Assembly: GCF_000799465.1 (NCBI RefSeq) | Contig: NZ_JUGU01000001.1 | Location: 1,178,001 to 1,242,000 of the forward strand | DNA length: 64,000 nt | Source of the DNA: Psychroserpens sp. Hel_I_66 | GTDB taxonomy: Bacteria; Bacteroidota; Bacteroidia; Flavobacteriales; Flavobacteriaceae | Reading direction: 5' to 3' | In this document: positions 1 through 7,743 of the stretch, in pieces | Numbering within the stretch: the first letter of the stretch is position 1 | Layout: each line of letters starts with the position of its first letter | Position numbers and translations under genes: made by a program | The notes under the pieces: model-generated | Told to the model about the DNA's origin: nothing | Seen by the model: the letters and a program-made list of their open reading frames with translations, nothing else | The model's database searches: none

Positions 1-269
1 ATCCCTTCACCAACACATTGTCCTGCTAACGATGTTCCCGCTGCACGAGGAATCAACGATGTTTCGTACTCTTTTGAGAACGCTATTAATTGTTTTAAAT
101 CACTTTTTGTTTTAGGAATCGCGACCGCTAAAGGCATCATGCGATACACTGAAGCATCTGTCGCATACAACGTTTTCATTAAATCATCATAATATAACTC
201 GCCTTCTATATTTAGTTTTAAATCACGAAGTCCAGATCCTGTATTATTTTCCATGTTGAATGAGTTCAT
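1..269 (-). CDS. FAD-binding oxidoreductase, N-terminal fragment (runs off left edge)
   Basis: Only the first 89 or so residues are inside the window. The frame from the ATG at 267-269 (a second in-frame ATG lies at 252-254) contains RAAGTSLAGQ near residue 80. That is the glycine-rich FAD-pyrophosphate loop of the FAD_binding_4 (PCMH) fold found in GlcD, D-lactate dehydrogenases and the large YdiJ-type FAD/Fe-S oxidases. The preceding PLAVAIPKTKSDLKQLI stretch fits the usual start of that domain. The protein would be a cytoplasmic or membrane-associated flavin dehydrogenase of a 2-hydroxy acid. The substrate, and whether a C-terminal Fe-S part exists, cannot be seen here. Confidence 0.8.
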   Translation of the reverse strand, partial: MNSFNMENNTGSGLRDLKLNIEGELYYDDLMKTLYATDASVYRMMPLAVAIPKTKSDLKQLIAFSKEYETSLIPRAAGTSLAGQCVGEG

Positions 270-330
270 AATTTGATTAATAACGCCACAAATTTTTCTT
301 AAAATTATAATTTCGTATTCAATTTTAACA

Positions 331-338
331 TAGTTTTG
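331..338 (+). promoter_or_regulatory. -7 promoter box TAGTTTTG
   Basis: The box matches the Bacteroidota -7 consensus TAnnTTTG and lies 59 bases before the ATG of the small barrel protein at 398. It predicts a 5' leader of roughly 55 bases. Confidence 0.5.
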
Positions 339-397
339 TCGTTATAATTTTTACAGCTTATAGGCTGTAATATAACTTAAATTTAAAATTCTAAATT

Positions 398-886
398 ATG
401 AAAAGAATACTTTTAGTAGCTATTGCTTTTATTGGATTTACAACTTTATCTAATGCGCAGGATATTTCGGATAACGCGATTGGTCTTCGTTTAGGTGATA
501 GTGATGGTTTTGGAGCTGAGATTTCTTACCAAAGAGGTCTTGGAGATAACAATCGTGTTGAAATTGATTTAGGCCTAAGAAGCGGTAATGGTTATGATGG
601 CTTTAAACTTGCTGGTATCTACCAATGGGTTTGGAATATTGAAGGTGGCTTTAACTGGTACGCAGGTGTTGGTGGAGGTGTTGGATCATACAGCTTTGAC
701 AAACCTTTTAATGACAATAATGATGACAGCGAAACTTTTTTCTTTGCTGCTGGTGACATTGGTATTGAGTACAATTTTGATTTCCCTTTACAATTATCAC
801 TTGATGCTAGACCTGAATTAGGTTTTGGTGATTTTAGAGATGATTTGGATTTTGATATCGCACTAGGGATTAGATACAGATTCTAA
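398..886 (+). CDS. small outer-membrane beta-barrel protein
   Basis: This is a 162-residue protein with a clear signal peptide (basic start, hydrophobic core, cleavage after residue 20 at SNAQ). The rest is rich in alternating aromatic and glycine residues and ends in IRYRF, a terminal aromatic signature of outer-membrane barrels. The length fits an 8-strand barrel. It is not close enough to a named family for me to give a function. It stands alone, with its own promoter box at 331 and a strong terminator at 909-939. Confidence 0.8.
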   Translation: MKRILLVAIAFIGFTTLSNAQDISDNAIGLRLGDSDGFGAEISYQRGLGDNNRVEIDLGLRSGNGYDGFKLAGIYQWVWNIEGGFNWYAGVGGGVGSYSFDKPFNDNNDDSETFFFAAGDIGIEYNFDFPLQLSLDARPELGFGDFRDDLDFDIALGIRYRF

Positions 887-908
887 CTATAGAGAACAAT
901 TTAATTAA

Positions 909-939
909 AGCTACTTCATTTGAAGTAGCTTTTTTTTTT
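909..939. terminator. bidirectional rho-independent terminator
   Basis: A perfect 10-bp inverted repeat, AGCTACTTCA (909-918) and TGAAGTAGCT (921-930), has a 2-base loop and is followed by nine T residues. On the other strand the stem is followed by TTTAATTAA. It lies between the convergent barrel gene and the dinB-like gene and probably serves both, the rightward one best. Confidence 0.9.
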
Positions 940-1453
940 ACAAATACCGTTCTCTAATAATCTCGCAATGGTGATTCTCATGACCAATTATAATAAACGC
1001 CACAGCTCTTGGAGATAAATTACTGCTGCTTGCAATTCCTATTTCTGTAAGCATTTCTAAAGAAAAACTTTCAAACAACATAATACTTGCCAGCCTTACA
1101 GCTTTATATTCGTTCATTAAACTAATTATCGATCTGTCGCTTGCATTGCAGGAAAGAACATATTGATCTTGGTCATATCCTGGAAATAATGTTTTATCCT
1201 TTCTCGCGATACACAAAGCCCTATAGGCAAAAACGCGCTCTGTATCAATTAAATGCTGGATAATCTCCTTGATGGTCCATTTATCTTTTTCGTATCTATA
1301 GTCTAATTTATCTTCTGGAATAGACTCCAAAAAAGCTATAGTAACATCTCCATTTTCCTTTAAACCTTTTGAAATACTCGCATCTCCAGCTTTTTGAATA
1401 TATTGCTGGTAATATGGGTTGTACTCGTTGATTGATAAATCTTCTTTTGTCAT
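938..1453 (-). CDS. DinB-family putative metal-dependent protein
   Basis: This is a 171-residue four-helix DinB/YfiT-like protein. The expected metal-binding histidines are present: H67 in QHLIDTER, and the GHENHH cluster (H158, H161, H162) near the C-terminus. DinB-superfamily proteins bind a divalent metal; some act as thiol (including bacillithiol) transferases, and many are uncharacterised. A bacillithiol synthase is encoded elsewhere in this window, so a bacillithiol S-transferase role is possible but unproven. The start is the ATG at 1451-1453; the TTG two codons upstream is less likely. Confidence 0.8.
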   Translation of the reverse strand: MTKEDLSINEYNPYYQQYIQKAGDASISKGLKENGDVTIAFLESIPEDKLDYRYEKDKWTIKEIIQHLIDTERVFAYRALCIARKDKTLFPGYDQDQYVLSCNASDRSIISLMNEYKAVRLASIMLFESFSLEMLTEIGIASSSNLSPRAVAFIIIGHENHHCEIIRERYL

Positions 1454-1484
1454 AATCAAATTTTAAAAATTAAAAGTAATAAAA

Positions 1485-1514
1485 AACCCTTCAATACCAT
1501 TGTAATGAAGGGTT
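1485..1514 (-). terminator. terminator of the lrp-like gene
   Basis: The inverted repeat AACCCTTCA (1485-1493) and TGAAGGGTT (1506-1514) forms a 9-bp stem. On the minus strand it is followed by TTTTTTATT. It sits 23 bases after the stop codon of the Lrp-type regulator. Confidence 0.85.
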
Positions 1515-1536
1515 AACTTATACTATATCAATATTT

Positions 1537-2016
1537 TTATAGTTCGTTAAAAATCGTATGCATTAGACGTTTTTTATCGTTAATACTCTCTTCAAGACTA
1601 ATCATGGTTTCTGTTCTATAGATGCCCTCAATATCATCTAACATAAAAATAATGTCTTTTGCGTGAGATGTATTTTTAGCTCTCACCTTGCAGAAAATAT
1701 TAAATTTACCAGTTGTAATGTGAGCAACTGTTACATAGGGAATCTCTTGTATACGCTCTAAAACAAATTTAGTTTGAGACGTGTTATTTAAAAACACACC
1801 AACATATGCAATAAAAGAATATCCTAACTTTAAATAATCTAATGTTAAAGAAGACCCACGAATTATTCCTGCCTCTTCCATTTTCTTTACCCTAACATGA
1901 ACTGTACCAGCAGAAATCACTAATTTTTTAGCAATATCAGTGAAAGGAATTCTAGTATTATCAATCAACATATCTAATATTTGGTGATCAATCTCGTCTA
2001 ATTTAAACTTTGCCAT
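1537..2016 (-). CDS. Lrp/AsnC-family transcriptional regulator
   Basis: The 159-residue product has the two-part Lrp architecture. An N-terminal winged helix-turn-helix covers about residues 8-55 (DHQILDMLIDNTR, then a recognition helix around AGTVHVRVKKME). A C-terminal RAM/ligand-binding domain covers about 65-150, with the usual alternating hydrophobic strands. Such proteins bind DNA as dimers or octamers and respond to amino acids. A perfect 20-bp palindrome immediately upstream (2052-2071) lies within its own promoter, so autoregulation is likely. The gene is monocistronic, with its own terminator. Confidence 0.92.
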   Translation of the reverse strand: MAKFKLDEIDHQILDMLIDNTRIPFTDIAKKLVISAGTVHVRVKKMEEAGIIRGSSLTLDYLKLGYSFIAYVGVFLNNTSQTKFVLERIQEIPYVTVAHITTGKFNIFCKVRAKNTSHAKDIIFMLDDIEGIYRTETMISLEESINDKKRLMHTIFNEL

Positions 2017-2040
2017 TTTTAATTATTATTAAATTTAAAG

Positions 2041-2048
2041 CAAAAATA
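2041..2048 (-). promoter_or_regulatory. -7 promoter box TATTTTTG for the lrp-like gene
   Basis: Read on the minus strand, the box TATTTTTG matches TAnnTTTG and lies 25 bases before the start codon. Transcription should begin near 2036. Confidence 0.6.
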
Positions 2049-2051
2049 AAG

Positions 2052-2071
2052 CATTTTCTTTAAAGAAAATG
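2052..2071. promoter_or_regulatory. 20-bp perfect palindrome, probable Lrp operator
   Basis: CATTTTCTTTAAAGAAAATG is identical to its reverse complement. It sits between the expected -7 and -33 elements of the lrp-like promoter. AT-rich dyads of about this length are usual Lrp-family operators. Binding by this particular protein is inferred. Confidence 0.65.
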
Positions 2072-2089
2072 TACTAAAACCCTATTATT

Positions 2090-3220
2090 TTATAATAATA
2101 ATGAGAATTTTTCATTATTTATCATTACGAAATCGATTTCGTTCCCCTCCATTATCAATTTGTTATCATCATCAAATACCTCATTTCCATTAGCATCAAT
2201 CTCTTTGTGACCAAAATTTAGATTTAAGTCAGATATTTTTTCAATTTTAGGTACAAATTTTATGCTTTCGTCCACCAGCTTTTCTAAATATTGAATGGCA
2301 ACATCACCTCTTTTTGAATTCCTTATTATGATATCATAAAAAAGTTTGTCGTTATTCGGAATCTCAAAATAAGATCCATAAGCATCTCCCGTAATATCAT
2401 GTTTTGCAATAAAATTAATCGAGACCAATAACGACTGAAATATATAAAATCTCACCAATTCCCTATCATAATCATTATCAAAGTGACCAGCCTCGAATAA
2501 AATTGTTGGCACATTTGCAGATTGAAATGTATCACCAACACAATTAATATTAAAACCATCATCGTAAATACCGACCTGATTTTTTATTTGTTGCTGTAGG
2601 TTTTTATTCATTACCCCAATAATCTCCATTGCTTTTTTTCGTGTTGCAGTCACAGAACGCTCTTTATCCTGAGAAGGAGCCAAAAAAGAAACCGTAGCCA
2701 CGTTATTTGAGCTACCTGCGCTAAATATTGTGCGCTGACCGTGAAGATTAAAACAAAAATCAGGATCAAAATCATCAAAAACCTTTCGTAAAATCAAACT
2801 TTCTGGCTGGGTCAAATCCTGGGCATCTCTATTTAAATCCACATTATTGGCATTCAATCGGGTGTAAGCTTTTGCTCCGTCAGGATTTAGAATAGGAATA
2901 ATTTTTACTGTACAGCGCTTTAAAATTGTATCTGATATTTCATTCTTTTCGGAAATGAGATTTAATAAGTCAAAAATAGCTTTTGTAGTTGTGCTTTCGT
3001 TGCCATGCATTTGCGACCACATTAATATTTTCTTTTCACCAGAACCAAAAGTGACAGTATGAACCGGAAGTCTATTTACAGACTCACCAACTTTCTCGAC
3101 AATGCATTTTTTATCTAATTTTTTAAGCAGATGCTCAATGTGTTCATAATGAATGTAGCGCCCAAAAAGTGACGATTCTTTTGATGAACTAAATAGCGAT
3201 TTTAAAAATTCTATTTGCAT
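2090..3220 (-). CDS. M14-family zinc carboxypeptidase
   Basis: This 376-residue protein carries the full M14 zinc-peptidase signature. H72 and E75 lie in the MHGNES motif, the distal zinc ligand is H160 in FNLHGQ, the substrate-binding NPDGA...RLNANNVDLNRD segment is at about 112-131, and the catalytic glutamate is E243 in LFEAGH. No signal peptide is visible, so it probably acts in the cytoplasm, perhaps on peptides or cell-wall fragments. It is divergent from the XRE regulator at 3526, and the shared intergenic region carries repeated GTTTAC elements that suggest common control. The start is an ATG downstream of a good -7 box. Confidence 0.88.
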   Translation of the reverse strand: MQIEFLKSLFSSSKESSLFGRYIHYEHIEHLLKKLDKKCIVEKVGESVNRLPVHTVTFGSGEKKILMWSQMHGNESTTTKAIFDLLNLISEKNEISDTILKRCTVKIIPILNPDGAKAYTRLNANNVDLNRDAQDLTQPESLILRKVFDDFDPDFCFNLHGQRTIFSAGSSNNVATVSFLAPSQDKERSVTATRKKAMEIIGVMNKNLQQQIKNQVGIYDDGFNINCVGDTFQSANVPTILFEAGHFDNDYDRELVRFYIFQSLLVSINFIAKHDITGDAYGSYFEIPNNDKLFYDIIIRNSKRGDVAIQYLEKLVDESIKFVPKIEKISDLNLNFGHKEIDANGNEVFDDDNKLIMEGNEIDFVMINNEKFSLLL

Positions 3221-3525
3221 GGATTTGTATTGAATATTACAAAGGTAAACAATTGATAATTTACAAATGTAAACACTGAATTACCTGTTAAATTAACGCA
3301 ATTAGTTACATTTGTATACGAATGTACTTCAGGCTTAAATTACGAATTGAAAATAATGCAATGTATTTTAAAATTTAATATCAAATAATTTATAATCAGT
3401 AATATACTTATATTTATATAAATCTATAATTTAATATAATAAATCTTATTCAACATTGTTTTGCACTATTTCAAACAATATGTTTACATTTGTAACGTTA
3501 CAAAATCACAGTTTACAAGTTTACA
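3221..3525. promoter_or_regulatory. divergent promoter region with GTTTAC repeat cluster
   Basis: This 305-base region has no gene. It holds minus-strand -7 boxes TACCTTTG (3240-3247) and TACATTTG (3264-3271), and plus-strand boxes TACATTTG at 3307-3314 and 3485-3492. GTTTAC in either orientation occurs at 3245, 3269, 3482, 3511 and 3519. The last two belong to a perfect tandem AGTTTACA repeat (3510-3525) that abuts the start codon of the XRE gene. A 12-bp palindrome TGTAACGTTACA lies at 3491-3502. The whole looks like a repressor-controlled divergent promoter. Confidence 0.65.
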
Positions 3526-3909
3526 ATGATAAACAACGAGCAATTTACAAAACGACTTCAAAAAGTCATCGATTTTTATGGTGAATCAGCTTCTTCTTTT
3601 GCTGAAAAAATAGGTGTGCAGCGCTCAAGTATTTCACACATTTTATCGGGTAGAAATAAGCCAAGTCTAGATTTTGTTTTGAAAGTGCTTTCCTCCTTTC
3701 CCGAAGTAGAATTGTATTGGTTGATGAACGGAAAGGGACAATTTCCTTCTGCGAAGGATGAACATAAAGTTGAAAAATTTTCTGAAGCTAAAAAGATCGA
3801 TAATCCAAAAAAGGAAGAGGTTTCGAATTCTCATGTTTCCGAAGAAAAAAAGATTGAGCGCATCGTGATTTTTTATACCGATGGTAGTTTTAAGAATTTT
3901 GAACAGTAA
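3526..3909 (+). CDS. XRE-family helix-turn-helix regulator
   Basis: The 127-residue product has a Cro/CI-type HTH at about residues 8-65. ASSFAEKIG is the second helix, and VQRSSISHILSGRNKPS is the recognition helix and following loop. The C-terminal half is charged and lysine/glutamate-rich, ending in a short hydrophobic strand segment (ERIVIFYTDGSF). The protein is short for a phage CI repressor and no phage genes are nearby, so it is more likely a housekeeping regulator. The repeat cluster at its promoter suggests autorepression and perhaps control of the divergent peptidase gene. Confidence 0.85.
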   Translation: MINNEQFTKRLQKVIDFYGESASSFAEKIGVQRSSISHILSGRNKPSLDFVLKVLSSFPEVELYWLMNGKGQFPSAKDEHKVEKFSEAKKIDNPKKEEVSNSHVSEEKKIERIVIFYTDGSFKNFEQ

Positions 3910-3972
3910 ATTCTATTTTTTAAATGTGTTCATCATAATTTGAATATTTGTAATAATTAGTAAGCGGTTTCG

Positions 3973-3980
3973 TAATTTTG
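3973..3980 (+). promoter_or_regulatory. -7 promoter box TAATTTTG
   Basis: TAATTTTG matches TAnnTTTG and ends 15 bases before the ATG at 3996. The in-frame TTG at 3978 is the end of this box, which argues against using it as the start codon. Confidence 0.6.
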
Positions 3981-3995
3981 CATAAAATAAATACT

Positions 3996-4382
3996 ATGCG
4001 TCGCCTCATCCTAATTCTCACACCTTTGATTTTCTTAAATTGCTATGAAGTAAAAAGAGATTGTGCCAGTTTTAAGACTGGAACCTTTGAATTTACCTAC
4101 ACTGTTAATGGCATAGAAAAAAAAGGGACTTTTGTGCGTACAAAAGATTATAATATCGATTATTACGAGAACAAGATTGACTCTGCCTCTATTAGGTGGA
4201 TTAATGATTGTGAGTTTATTCAGAAGAAAATAAACCCAAAAAGTCAAAGCGAAGAGAAAGCGATCCATATGAAAATCCTGAGCACCTCTCAAGATTCCTA
4301 TACGTTTGAATACCAATTGGCAGCAAAAGATGCTTACAAAAAGAAACGTGTTGAGAGAGGAACAGCAAGAAAAATTAAATAG
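3996..4382 (+). CDS. small putative lipoprotein of unknown function
   Basis: From the ATG at 3996 the product is 128 residues long. It has a short basic N-terminus, a hydrophobic stretch and a lipobox-like LNC, so it is probably lipid-anchored. The remainder looks like a small beta-rich domain and matches no family I recognise. An in-frame TTG lies 18 bases upstream but is part of the -7 promoter box. Only two bases separate its stop from the terC-like gene, so the two are probably cotranscribed. Confidence 0.7.
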   Translation: MRRLILILTPLIFLNCYEVKRDCASFKTGTFEFTYTVNGIEKKGTFVRTKDYNIDYYENKIDSASIRWINDCEFIQKKINPKSQSEEKAIHMKILSTSQDSYTFEYQLAAKDAYKKKRVERGTARKIK

Positions 4383-4384
4383 AT

Positions 4385-5173
4385 ATGTTAGAATTTTTAT
4401 TATCGGGTGATGCTATTTTAGCTTTATTAACCTTAACTTTTTTAGAAATCATTCTAGGTATAGACAATATTGTTTTTATCTCTATTGCTGCAAACAAATT
4501 ACCTGAAAACCAAAGGGGCAAAGCCACTAATATTGGATTGTTACTAGCCATGGTACAGCGTATTATCTTGCTGTTTTTTGTATCTTTTTTAGTGGGATTA
4601 TCAAAACCATTTTACAGCTTGGAAACAAGCTGGATCGAACTTCATATTAGTTGGCAAGCAATCATTTTGTTTGCTGGTGGATTATTTTTAATATACAAAA
4701 GTACCTCTGAGATTAGAGAAAAGGCAACGCATCCAAATCATGATGAAGATGAAATGAAGGGAAAGAAAATCAAATCTCTTTCAAACGCAATTGTTCAAAT
4801 TGTTATTATTGATTTTATTTTTTCAATAGATTCTATTCTTACTGCTGTTGGGATGACCAACGGATTGCATCCCAACCATAACTATACTTTGATTTTAATG
4901 ATTATTGCAGTAATGATCTCTATAGGTATTATGATAGGTTTTGCTAACCCAATTCGTAAATTTATCAACAACAACCCTAGTATTCAAATGTTAGGACTAG
5001 CCTTTTTAATCTTAATTGGCTTTATGTTGATTACTGAAGCTGCTCACCTATCACATACCGCATTTTTTGGAAATAAAGTAGGTGCAATACCTAAAGGCTA
5101 TCTTTATTTTGCAATTGCGTTCTCATTGTTTGTAGAGTTTCTTAATTATAAGATCAGTAAAAAAATGAAATGA
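4385..5173 (+). CDS. TerC-family integral membrane protein
   Basis: The 262-residue product is highly hydrophobic with about seven membrane segments. It has the TerC hallmarks LEIILGIDNIVFI near residue 20 and VIIDFIFSIDSILTAVG near residue 140, whose acidic residues lie in the membrane. TerC proteins are linked to tellurite resistance and, in better-studied cases (Alx, MntP-like function, YceF/YkoY), to manganese export during protein secretion. The gene follows the small lipoprotein gene directly. It converges on the DUF3570 gene with a 34-base gap. Confidence 0.9.
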   Translation: MLEFLLSGDAILALLTLTFLEIILGIDNIVFISIAANKLPENQRGKATNIGLLLAMVQRIILLFFVSFLVGLSKPFYSLETSWIELHISWQAIILFAGGLFLIYKSTSEIREKATHPNHDEDEMKGKKIKSLSNAIVQIVIIDFIFSIDSILTAVGMTNGLHPNHNYTLILMIIAVMISIGIMIGFANPIRKFINNNPSIQMLGLAFLILIGFMLITEAAHLSHTAFFGNKVGAIPKGYLYFAIAFSLFVEFLNYKISKKMK

Positions 5174-5207
5174 GATATTACAAATGATATATCAATTAGA
5201 ATTGATA

Positions 5208-6524
5208 TTAATCCATTACAAACTTAAATCCTGCAGATATAATATTTGCACTTAAAGTGTTATCCCTATCGTACAGTGTGTATTTTAAGTCGATGCTTTT
5301 AAGTCCTAATTTCCAAATATGAAATTTTGTAAAAATGTCTGTGTAAGATGCCCCAAAGCTAAATTGATTCGCAGAATACTTAGATAAATCATAATCTGAG
5401 GTGTAAAACTCTTCTGTAGACAAATGACCTTCGTACACATCAAAATAATCTGCTGCTGTTTGATTGTAAAATCTATATGATGGATATAATGTAAATTTAT
5501 CTGTAATTTTAATAGGCACTTCTACACTTGCTGTATGCGATTTAATTCCCCAATCATCTGTATAATAGCGATAAAATGTTCTTACAACAAAGGTTTCATT
5601 TATGTAATAATTTAATCGACCACCTACAGCAATTTTAAACCTTGTATCTTGTAAGCGCTCAACATCATCTGCTAACTGAAAATCCTCAATAAACGAGTCT
5701 GCAATATCACTAAAATATACTCTTTGAAACGGAGTTGAGAGCAAACCCTCCTGCTGCACTAAATCTAATGCCAATGAACCTTGCAATTTTTTAGATAAAA
5801 TTTGCGAAAAGCCAAAACCTATGGCATAAGTATTTCTTCCCTCATTATCAAAAAATGTGAAATTAGGATTATAATTCGTATTACCAGTAATCGTGTATTG
5901 AGAAAACAAATTACTATCTAACCCTGCCCCTCCCTGTTCAAAAGGTCTTAATTCGGTTGGATAAATAGCGTTCCAAGTATCAATAAAGATATTTCCATTA
6001 ATGCTGATTTCGGTATTCTTTTCATTGAAGAGTTTGGTATAACTACCACCAGCTCCAACCGAGAAATAATCATATTCCGCAGAGACTGAAACTTTTGCAG
6101 ACCAGATATCATTTCTATCATCGGAACTATGACTGAAAGAACCTGTTAAATTCGACCATAAATCAGATGCTGAGGCTCCAGAACTCGCAACAAAAGGATC
6201 TGCAGGACTGCTTCCATCAAAAGGGCCAACATTACTTGACGATGCAGAGGTGTATGCTGAAACTCCTGCATCAATCGTCAAAATATCATCATCATTTAAG
6301 GGGATGGATACAATAAATGTTGCGGTAACATCTGTTAACTCTTCTGTACCTATACCTCCACTTACAGCAGCATTATCACCATCTTGGGAATAATAACTCG
6401 ATAAAAAGTCAACTTCTGTTGATTCTAAAACTCTTTTTTTATAAACTTGAGTAGAATCTTGTGTTTGTCCGATAACAAACTGTATGGATAATAAAGCGAT
6501 AACTAATAAACTTATTTGTTTCAA
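5208..6524 (-). CDS. DUF3570 outer-membrane protein
   Basis: This 438-residue protein has a signal peptide (MKQ..., cleavage near VIGQ), a strand-rich body and a terminal aromatic region typical of outer-membrane barrels. The conserved opening after the signal (TEVDFLSSYYSQDGDN) and overall length fit DUF3570. The start is TTG at 6522-6524: the frame has no ATG between the preceding gene's stop and the signal peptide. It is the last gene of a thioredoxin-ApbE-DUF4266-DUF3570 operon. The conserved gene order suggests a role in an extracytoplasmic flavin or metal redox system, but the activity of DUF3570 is unknown. Confidence 0.85.
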   Translation of the reverse strand: MKQISLLVIALLSIQFVIGQTQDSTQVYKKRVLESTEVDFLSSYYSQDGDNAAVSGGIGTEELTDVTATFIVSIPLNDDDILTIDAGVSAYTSASSSNVGPFDGSSPADPFVASSGASASDLWSNLTGSFSHSSDDRNDIWSAKVSVSAEYDYFSVGAGGSYTKLFNEKNTEISINGNIFIDTWNAIYPTELRPFEQGGAGLDSNLFSQYTITGNTNYNPNFTFFDNEGRNTYAIGFGFSQILSKKLQGSLALDLVQQEGLLSTPFQRVYFSDIADSFIEDFQLADDVERLQDTRFKIAVGGRLNYYINETFVVRTFYRYYTDDWGIKSHTASVEVPIKITDKFTLYPSYRFYNQTAADYFDVYEGHLSTEEFYTSDYDLSKYSANQFSFGASYTDIFTKFHIWKLGLKSIDLKYTLYDRDNTLSANIISAGFKFVMD

Positions 6525-6542
6525 ATTATATTTTTTAAATAA

Positions 6543-6755
6543 TTAGTTGCAACCGCAACCACCTCCAGTTTTTCCTCCATTAGCTCCAGATGCTGCTTCT
6601 CTGTAAGAGTGTGCAGTTGAAATATTTCGGTCAGATTTTTTATCTGCCAACACCATATCTGGATCATTTAAGTTCACTTTTTCGTACTCTTTCACCGCTA
6701 CACATGATGTCGCCAATGACAAAACCATGATTAATACTATTATTTGCTTGATCAT
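6543..6755 (-). CDS. DUF4266 small lipoprotein with Gly/Cys-rich tail
   Basis: This 70-residue product has a signal sequence ending in the lipobox-like ATSC (Cys18), a conserved middle (NLNDPDMVLADK) and a C-terminal GGGCGCN tail (Cys67, Cys69). This matches DUF4266, a family found between apbE and DUF3570 genes. An SGAN tetrapeptide at 56-59 resembles the [S/T]GA[S/T] core of ApbE flavinylation sites but lacks the final Ser/Thr. It overlaps the end of apbE by four bases, so translation is probably coupled. Confidence 0.85.
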   Translation of the reverse strand: MIKQIIVLIMVLSLATSCVAVKEYEKVNLNDPDMVLADKKSDRNISTAHSYREAASGANGGKTGGGCGCN

Positions 6756-7741
6756 ATTTTATTGATTTCAATATTGTTAGACGTAAATAGATCTCCTTTT
6801 TCGTCAATTATTATACATTCTATATTTGGTAACTGATTAATTCTATTTAAGCCAACCTCTTTGCCCATTACAAAAACAGATGTTGCCAAAGCATCTGCCA
6901 GTTCTGCTTTTGGAGCAAAAACAGTAACACTTATAAGCCCAGAAGAAGGATAACCAGTTCTGGGATCAATAATGTGTGTATATCTTATACCATTAAAAGT
7001 GACTTGTTTTTCATAATTACCAGAAGTCACAACAGCTCCATTTGTAATTGGTAACAATGCAAATGCTTTATTTTTGTTTAACGGATTGGTAATTGCCACT
7101 TTCCATTCTTCACCATTAACCTGTTTTCCCCAGGTATTCATATCGCCAGAAGCATTTATAATTCCTGAAACGACTCCTTTTTCGATTAAAAGTGATTTAG
7201 CTTTATCTGCTGCATAACCCTTACCAATGGCTCCAAAACCGATTTTCATTTCTTTTTTCCGAAGAAAAACCGAAGAATTAGCAACATCAAGCACTATATT
7301 TTGATAGCCTACTTTTTCTACGGAAGCTTTTATGGTTTCTTCGGAAGGCATCTCTTTCATACTCCCATCAAACTTCCAAATCTTATCCATTGAAGCGTAT
7401 GAAATATCAAAAGCACCATCTGTTAATTTAGAGATTGAAATCGCTCTAGCGATTAAATCAAAAAGCTCTTTATCAACAACCACTGGCTTTATACCAGCAT
7501 TTCTATTGATTTCTGAAGTCTGTGAATTTGGGTCCCAAGAAGAAATCAATTTTTCTATTCTTGTAATTTCTGAAACTGCTATATCAATATCTACATTTGC
7601 TTGCGTTGTATCTTTTGCCACAACTGTGATATCAAATCTACTTCCCATAAGTTTTAAAGTTCGCTTATGGGTAATTTGCGCACTTACTTGAGCACAAATC
7701 AATAAAACAAGCAAGTGGATTGAAAAGACTTTCACGATCAC
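6752..7741 (-). CDS. apbE: FAD:protein FMN transferase (ApbE family)
   Basis: This 329-residue ApbE protein has a signal peptide (cleavage near QVSAQ). ApbE transfers FMN from FAD to a Ser/Thr of target proteins outside the cytoplasm, using Mg2+. Visible signatures are GFGAIGKGYAADKAK near residue 185, INASGD near 200, IDPRTGYPSSG near 265 and the metal-binding AELADALATSVFVMG near 290. The start is GTG at 7739-7741, or the in-frame GTG at 7733-7735; no ATG is available. It overlaps DUF4266 and starts two bases after the thioredoxin gene ends. No classical flavinylation target such as NqrC is in view. Confidence 0.93.
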   Translation of the reverse strand: MIVKVFSIHLLVLLICAQVSAQITHKRTLKLMGSRFDITVVAKDTTQANVDIDIAVSEITRIEKLISSWDPNSQTSEINRNAGIKPVVVDKELFDLIARAISISKLTDGAFDISYASMDKIWKFDGSMKEMPSEETIKASVEKVGYQNIVLDVANSSVFLRKKEMKIGFGAIGKGYAADKAKSLLIEKGVVSGIINASGDMNTWGKQVNGEEWKVAITNPLNKNKAFALLPITNGAVVTSGNYEKQVTFNGIRYTHIIDPRTGYPSSGLISVTVFAPKAELADALATSVFVMGKEVGLNRINQLPNIECIIIDEKGDLFTSNNIEINKI

Positions 7742-7743
7742 TT

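Noticed and set aside
3526..3909. Prophage origin for the XRE gene
   Set aside because: No integrase, tail or lysis genes, or attachment repeats are nearby, and neighbours are ordinary core genes.
5189..5208. ATATCAATT/AATTGATAT inverted repeat between terC and the DUF3570 gene
   Set aside because: The loop is only two bases and no T tract follows on either strand; it also overlaps the DUF3570 stop region. Not convincing as a terminator.
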